From an uncultured Verrucomicrobiota bacterium (lineage in GTDB: Bacteria > Verrucomicrobiota > Verrucomicrobiia > Opitutales > LL51): 9,088 nt of DNA. Each line of letters begins with the position of its first letter. Positions within the stretch are counted from its first letter, which is position 1. Positions 6,243-9,088 of this stretch are shown piece by piece. A model generated the notes under the pieces. It was not told the DNA's origin. It did not search any database and worked only from the letters and a program-made list of their open reading frames with translations. The stretch spans positions 1 through 9,088 of the forward strand of contig CAMWJR010000036.1 of NCBI GenBank assembly GCA_947174645.1, given 5' to 3'. Position numbers and translations under genes: made by a program.

Positions 6243-7739
6243 CTACTTCAATGCCCAAGCAATGAGGCCAACAATCAGGGCAATCCCTAAAGCGACGAAC
6301 ACAACTTTCAGTGTTCGACAGGAATCGACGACATCCGCAATCCCAACAGAATCCTTTTTGCCACGTGACCGCATTTTTCCTTTTTGAAGGAATCCATCGT
6401 AATTGCGCTCAATGAGCTGTACCTCCATTTGACGCATCGTATCGAGCAGCACGCCAACCGTAATCAACGTTCCGGTCCCTCCGAAAAACATGGAAATCGT
6501 ATACGGAATACCGCAATAAATAGAAATCAAATCCGGCAATAGCGCAACGATGGTTAAGAAAATAGCCCCTGCCAACGTCAAACGTGTCATCGAAAAGTCC
6601 AAAAATACCGCTGTATCATTGCCAGGCCGGACACCCGGAATATAGCCACCGCTCTTTTTCAGATCCTCTGCGATCTGCTGCGGTTTAAACATAATGGACA
6701 CCCAAAAGTAACTGAAACAGAGGATTAATAGGCCGTAAACGATATAGAAAACTGTCGATCCGTGCATCAGCGCATTCGCAATCTGCGCACAGAAAGGAAT
6801 ATTCCACGCACCCGCGATATAAGTGAAAATCTGCTGCGGGAACATAATCAATGTACTCGCAAAGATAACCGGCATAACGCCTGCGTAATTAACTTTCAAC
6901 GGCAAAAACGAAACCTGGCCACCCATCATTTTTCCGCGTCCGACAACGCGTCGCGCATATTGGACTGAAATTTTTCGATTCGCCTGCGTCACGGCCACCA
7001 TGCCATAAATCACGACAACCAGCAACACCGCCATCAAAAAGAGATGTCCATTGCCCAAACTCCCTGAATCTGCGCCAACAGGGCTATGGAACATTTTAAT
7101 GAGCTGCATCACCGCCCCCGGCAGCGACGACAAAATACCAACAGTAATTAAAAGTGAAACGCCATTTCCAACACCCAGCTGCGTAATGCGATCCCCTAAC
7201 CACGTCAGAATCATTGTCCCGGCTGAAAGAATAATCGTCGAATTAAACAAGAACCACCCATGGTTCATCACTACAATATCCCCGTAGACCGCCTGATTGA
7301 ATCCTGGGAAAATTTTCTCCGGGTAATTTGAAAGCGCCAGAACTAATAAAACACCCTGAATCAAACAGATCAAGAGCGTCAAATAACGCGTATACTGCAT
7401 GATCCGCTGACGCCCATCTTGCTCGCGCTGCACGCGCGCAAGGCCCGGCATCACCGCCACCAACAACTGCAGAATAATTGAAGCACTGATGTAAGGCATC
7501 ACGCCAAGACCAAAGATGGCCCCCTTCAAAAAGGCTCCTCCCGTGAACATGTTGTACATGCCCACAAGACTCCCTCCGGACGCTTGTTGACTTGCAAAGA
7601 AGTCATGAAGCGGCTTCGGATCTAATCCCGGGAGCGGAATACTCGCACCAATCCGTGCTACAAACAACAGCGCTAGCGTAATAATAACCTTATTACGCAG
7701 CTCCTGAATTTTCAAACAATTGATAAACGCTGAAAACAT
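6243..7739 (-). CDS. secY: Preprotein translocase subunit SecY
   Basis: SecY is the channel-forming inner-membrane subunit of SecYEG, used with SecA or the ribosome to move proteins across or into the membrane. The first helix is at about 18-36, then the plug and second-helix region with GLGVMPYISASIILQLL (77-93). The cytoplasmic loop with YARRVVGRG (261-269) precedes a segment around VNYAGVMPVIFA (283-294). The last core helices are near 387-432, followed by RNYDGFLQKGKMRSRGKK (445-462), where most SecY proteins end. This one continues for 36 residues with a hydrophobic stretch at about 476-496 that looks like an eleventh membrane helix. Total length is 498, against 443 in E. coli. The ATG lies 3 nt after the rplO stop with no clear ribosome-binding site, suggesting translational coupling. 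map follows directly, with no adk between. Confidence 0.97.
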   Translation of the reverse strand: MFSAFINCLKIQELRNKVIITLALLFVARIGASIPLPGLDPKPLHDFFASQQASGGSLVGMYNMFTGGAFLKGAIFGLGVMPYISASIILQLLVAVMPGLARVQREQDGRQRIMQYTRYLTLLICLIQGVLLVLALSNYPEKIFPGFNQAVYGDIVVMNHGWFLFNSTIILSAGTMILTWLGDRITQLGVGNGVSLLITVGILSSLPGAVMQLIKMFHSPVGADSGSLGNGHLFLMAVLLVVVIYGMVAVTQANRKISVQYARRVVGRGKMMGGQVSFLPLKVNYAGVMPVIFASTLIMFPQQIFTYIAGAWNIPFCAQIANALMHGSTVFYIVYGLLILCFSYFWVSIMFKPQQIAEDLKKSGGYIPGVRPGNDTAVFLDFSMTRLTLAGAIFLTIVALLPDLISIYCGIPYTISMFFGGTGTLITVGVLLDTMRQMEVQLIERNYDGFLQKGKMRSRGKKDSVGIADVVDSCRTLKVVFVALGIALIVGLIAWALK

Positions 7740-7742
7740 GAG

Positions 7743-8183
7743 CTAACGCACCGCCAACGCCTCGACGGTACCACCGGCTGCCTCAATCTTCCGGCGCGCC
7801 GCCTCCGAAAACTGATCGGCAACAACCCGAATCGCTTTCGTAATCTCTCCCCGTCCCAATACCTTAATCAACGACTCACTCGTACGCACAACACCACGCT
7901 CAACCAATACCTCTCGCGTAATCTCGGCACAATCTAAATGCGCTAACGTGTCGACATTGACCGCAATAAAATCCTGCCCAAACGCCCCGTTCTTAAAACC
8001 ACGCTTCGGCAAACGGCGATAATACGGAAGTCCCGAACAACAAGGCGCTGGCGAATAGCCTGAACGAGCCTTGCCACCTTTATGTCCGCGGCCCGACGTA
8101 CCACCAACTCCGGAGGCTGAACCACGACCGCGACGCTTCGTTGCACGATTCGTGCCAACCTTTATTAAATCATGTAGTTTCAC
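7743..8183 (-). CDS. rplO: 50S ribosomal protein L15
   Basis: L15 is a late-assembling large-subunit protein whose extended glycine- and arginine-rich N-terminus threads into 23S rRNA. MKLHDL is followed by the expected RRGRGSASGVGGTSGRGHKG (17-36) and KARSGY (38-43). The C-terminal globular signature is KVLGRGEITKAIRVVADQFS (107-126), then AARRKIEAAGG (128-138). Length (146) is typical. The start codon is GTG, supported by AGGAG six bases upstream and by the family N-terminus. Downstream, secY begins 3 nt after the stop. Confidence 0.97.
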   Translation of the reverse strand: MKLHDLIKVGTNRATKRRGRGSASGVGGTSGRGHKGGKARSGYSPAPCCSGLPYYRRLPKRGFKNGAFGQDFIAVNVDTLAHLDCAEITREVLVERGVVRTSESLIKVLGRGEITKAIRVVADQFSEAARRKIEAAGGTVEALAVR

Positions 8184-8189
8184 AACAAA

Positions 8190-8194
8190 CTCCT
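8190..8194 (-). promoter_or_regulatory. Ribosome-binding site of rplO, fixing a GTG start
   Basis: AGGAG on the minus strand overlaps the rpsE stop codon and is 6 nt from the GTG at 8183-8181. It is the clearest Shine-Dalgarno sequence in the window, and it settles the non-ATG start of rplO. Confidence 0.85.
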
Positions 8195-8738
8195 ATTCCT
8201 CATCAGCAGACGCGTGACGTATGCTCATCGCGTCACCGTAATGGCGCAATTTTTTAAGCGCTTCCAAAGTCGCCCCAACCATCGCAAACGGATTATTCGA
8301 GCCCATCGACTTAGACAAAACGTCTGAAACACCCAGCGCCTCTAAAACAAGTCGCACGCCACCACCCGCAACGACGCCCGTTCCCGGAGCTGCCGGACGT
8401 AGCATGACCAGGCCACCATCAAACGAACCCGTTACTTCGTGAGGAATGGTATGCCCTGCGAGCGCATAACCATGTAACTCTTTCTTGGCGTGCTCAACCG
8501 CTTTCTTGACCGCATCTGGGGTCTCCTTTGCCTTACCAAGACCAATCCCAACACGCCCGGCACCATCACCTACAACAACAAGCGCCGAAAAACCAAAGCG
8601 ACGTCCCCCTTTTACAACCTTTGCGCAACGATTGATAAACACGACTCGATCGGTTAAGCGATTGGCCTCATCCGAGGACTCGCTTTGGCGGTTGTTGTTA
8701 CGTGTCCGCCGATTCGACTTCAAATTTGTACCACTCAT
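8193..8738 (-). CDS. rpsE: 30S ribosomal protein S5
   Basis: S5 is a small-subunit protein at the mRNA entry channel that affects decoding accuracy. After a polar N-terminal stretch (about 1-28) rich in Asn, Arg and Ser comes the double-stranded-RNA-binding-like domain: RVVFINRCAKVVKGGRRFGF (31-50), then VVVGDGAGRVGIGLGKAKE (54-72). The C-terminal domain shows the usual LRPAAPGTGVVAGGGVR (113-129), EALGVSDVLSKSMGSNNP (133-150) and the helix before RHYGDA. At 181 residues it is slightly longer than E. coli S5 (about 167). The ATG overlaps the rplR stop (TAATG), and a GGGGG run about 12 nt upstream may act as ribosome-binding site. The rplO ribosome-binding site overlaps the stop. Confidence 0.97.
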   Translation of the reverse strand: MSGTNLKSNRRTRNNNRQSESSDEANRLTDRVVFINRCAKVVKGGRRFGFSALVVVGDGAGRVGIGLGKAKETPDAVKKAVEHAKKELHGYALAGHTIPHEVTGSFDGGLVMLRPAAPGTGVVAGGGVRLVLEALGVSDVLSKSMGSNNPFAMVGATLEALKKLRHYGDAMSIRHASADEE

Positions 8739-9088
8739 TAAAACTGTACCCCCACGCTACGAACAGAATCGGCAAACGCCTTGACCTTACCGTGATACCG
8801 CTTGATGCCACGGTCGAATACAACCGCTTGAACGCCCGCCTTAAGTGCAGCATCGCCAAACGCTTTCCCAAACTCAGTCGCACCCGCAACATTCGACCTA
8901 TGCGCCGTATCTTTAGATTGCGTTGATAAATAAACGAGTGTCCGACCACAGGTATCATCAATGCACTGCGCGTAAATATGCTTCTCACTGAAGTGCAACG
9001 ACAACCGTGGGCGCTCCGCAGAACCTAAAACATTTTTGCGAATCCGTAGACGCCGACGCAACTGCACACACTTTTTATGATCTAATTT
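8738..9088 (-). CDS. rplR: 50S ribosomal protein L18, 5'-partial
   Basis: L18 binds 5S rRNA and helps place it in the large subunit. Recognisable pieces, counted from the GTG at 9067-9065, are RRRLRIRKNVLGSAERPRLS (4-23), the family's KHIYAQCIDD (29-38) and the C-terminal VVFDRGIKRYHGKVKAFADS (82-101). A GTG start would give 109 residues, about ten fewer than usual. The frame stays open to the window edge through KLDHKKC, no in-frame start occurs there, and the GTG has no good ribosome-binding site. I therefore read the gene as running off the window, with its true start just beyond. Its stop overlaps the rpsE ATG by one base, which implies translational coupling. Confidence 0.94.
   Translation of the reverse strand, partial: KLDHKKCVQLRRRLRIRKNVLGSAERPRLSLHFSEKHIYAQCIDDTCGRTLVYLSTQSKDTAHRSNVAGATEFGKAFGDAALKAGVQAVVFDRGIKRYHGKVKAFADSVRSVGVQF

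Noticed and set aside
5302..9000. Plus-strand and alternate-frame open frames opposite the ribosomal genes and secY
   Set aside because: All lie fully or mostly inside strongly conserved genes, show no family motifs, and have low-complexity or implausible compositions. They are shadows.
9065..9067. GTG at 9067 as the true rplR start
   Set aside because: It would make L18 about ten residues short, has no good ribosome-binding site, and the frame continues open to the window edge with typical basic L18-like residues.

Overview
The window is almost fully coding. It looks like the 3' half of a bacterial ribosomal-protein superoperon (the spc and alpha blocks), read right to left on the minus strand, followed by a sensor kinase gene and a convergent AMP-ligase gene at the left edge. 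Several points suggest a Verrucomicrobiota-type (PVC) bacterium, possibly Opitutae: the wording of RpoA, S4 and S11, a zinc-knuckle-free S4, map directly after secY, and an OleC-like ligase. This placement rests on remembered family resemblance, not on a search. GC content appears moderate (not counted exactly), with no obvious composition break.

Right to left (direction of transcription): rplR (L18, 5' end outside the window), rpsE (S5), rplO (L15), secY, map, rpsM (S13), rpsK (S11), rpsD (S4), rpoA, rplQ (L17). Junctions are tight: a 1-nt stop/start overlap at rplR-rpsE, and gaps of 1 to 28 nt elsewhere. No promoter or internal terminator is visible, so the block is probably one transcript. 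It supplies ribosomal proteins, the RNA polymerase alpha subunit, the SecY channel and the N-terminal methionine-removing enzyme. adk, infA and rpmJ, which in many bacteria lie between secY and rpsM, are absent here.

About 30 nt past rplQ is a clean intrinsic terminator (8-bp stem plus seven T on the minus strand). Its T-tract runs directly into the ATG of a soluble PAS-HisKA-HATPase sensor kinase with no response regulator beside it in the window. The kinase's 3' end overlaps by 38 nt, tail to tail, the end of a plus-strand gene resembling OleC, the beta-lactone synthetase of head-to-head olefin biosynthesis. That gene is cut off at its 5' end by the window edge.

I found no RNA genes, mobile elements, CRISPR arrays or long non-coding stretches; the largest intergenic gap is 59 nt. 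Most of the region is conserved housekeeping. The points worth a second look are the terminator/kinase start arrangement, a predicted extra C-terminal membrane helix on SecY, the N-terminal extension on S11, and the OleC-like gene. I see no convincing new biological system.
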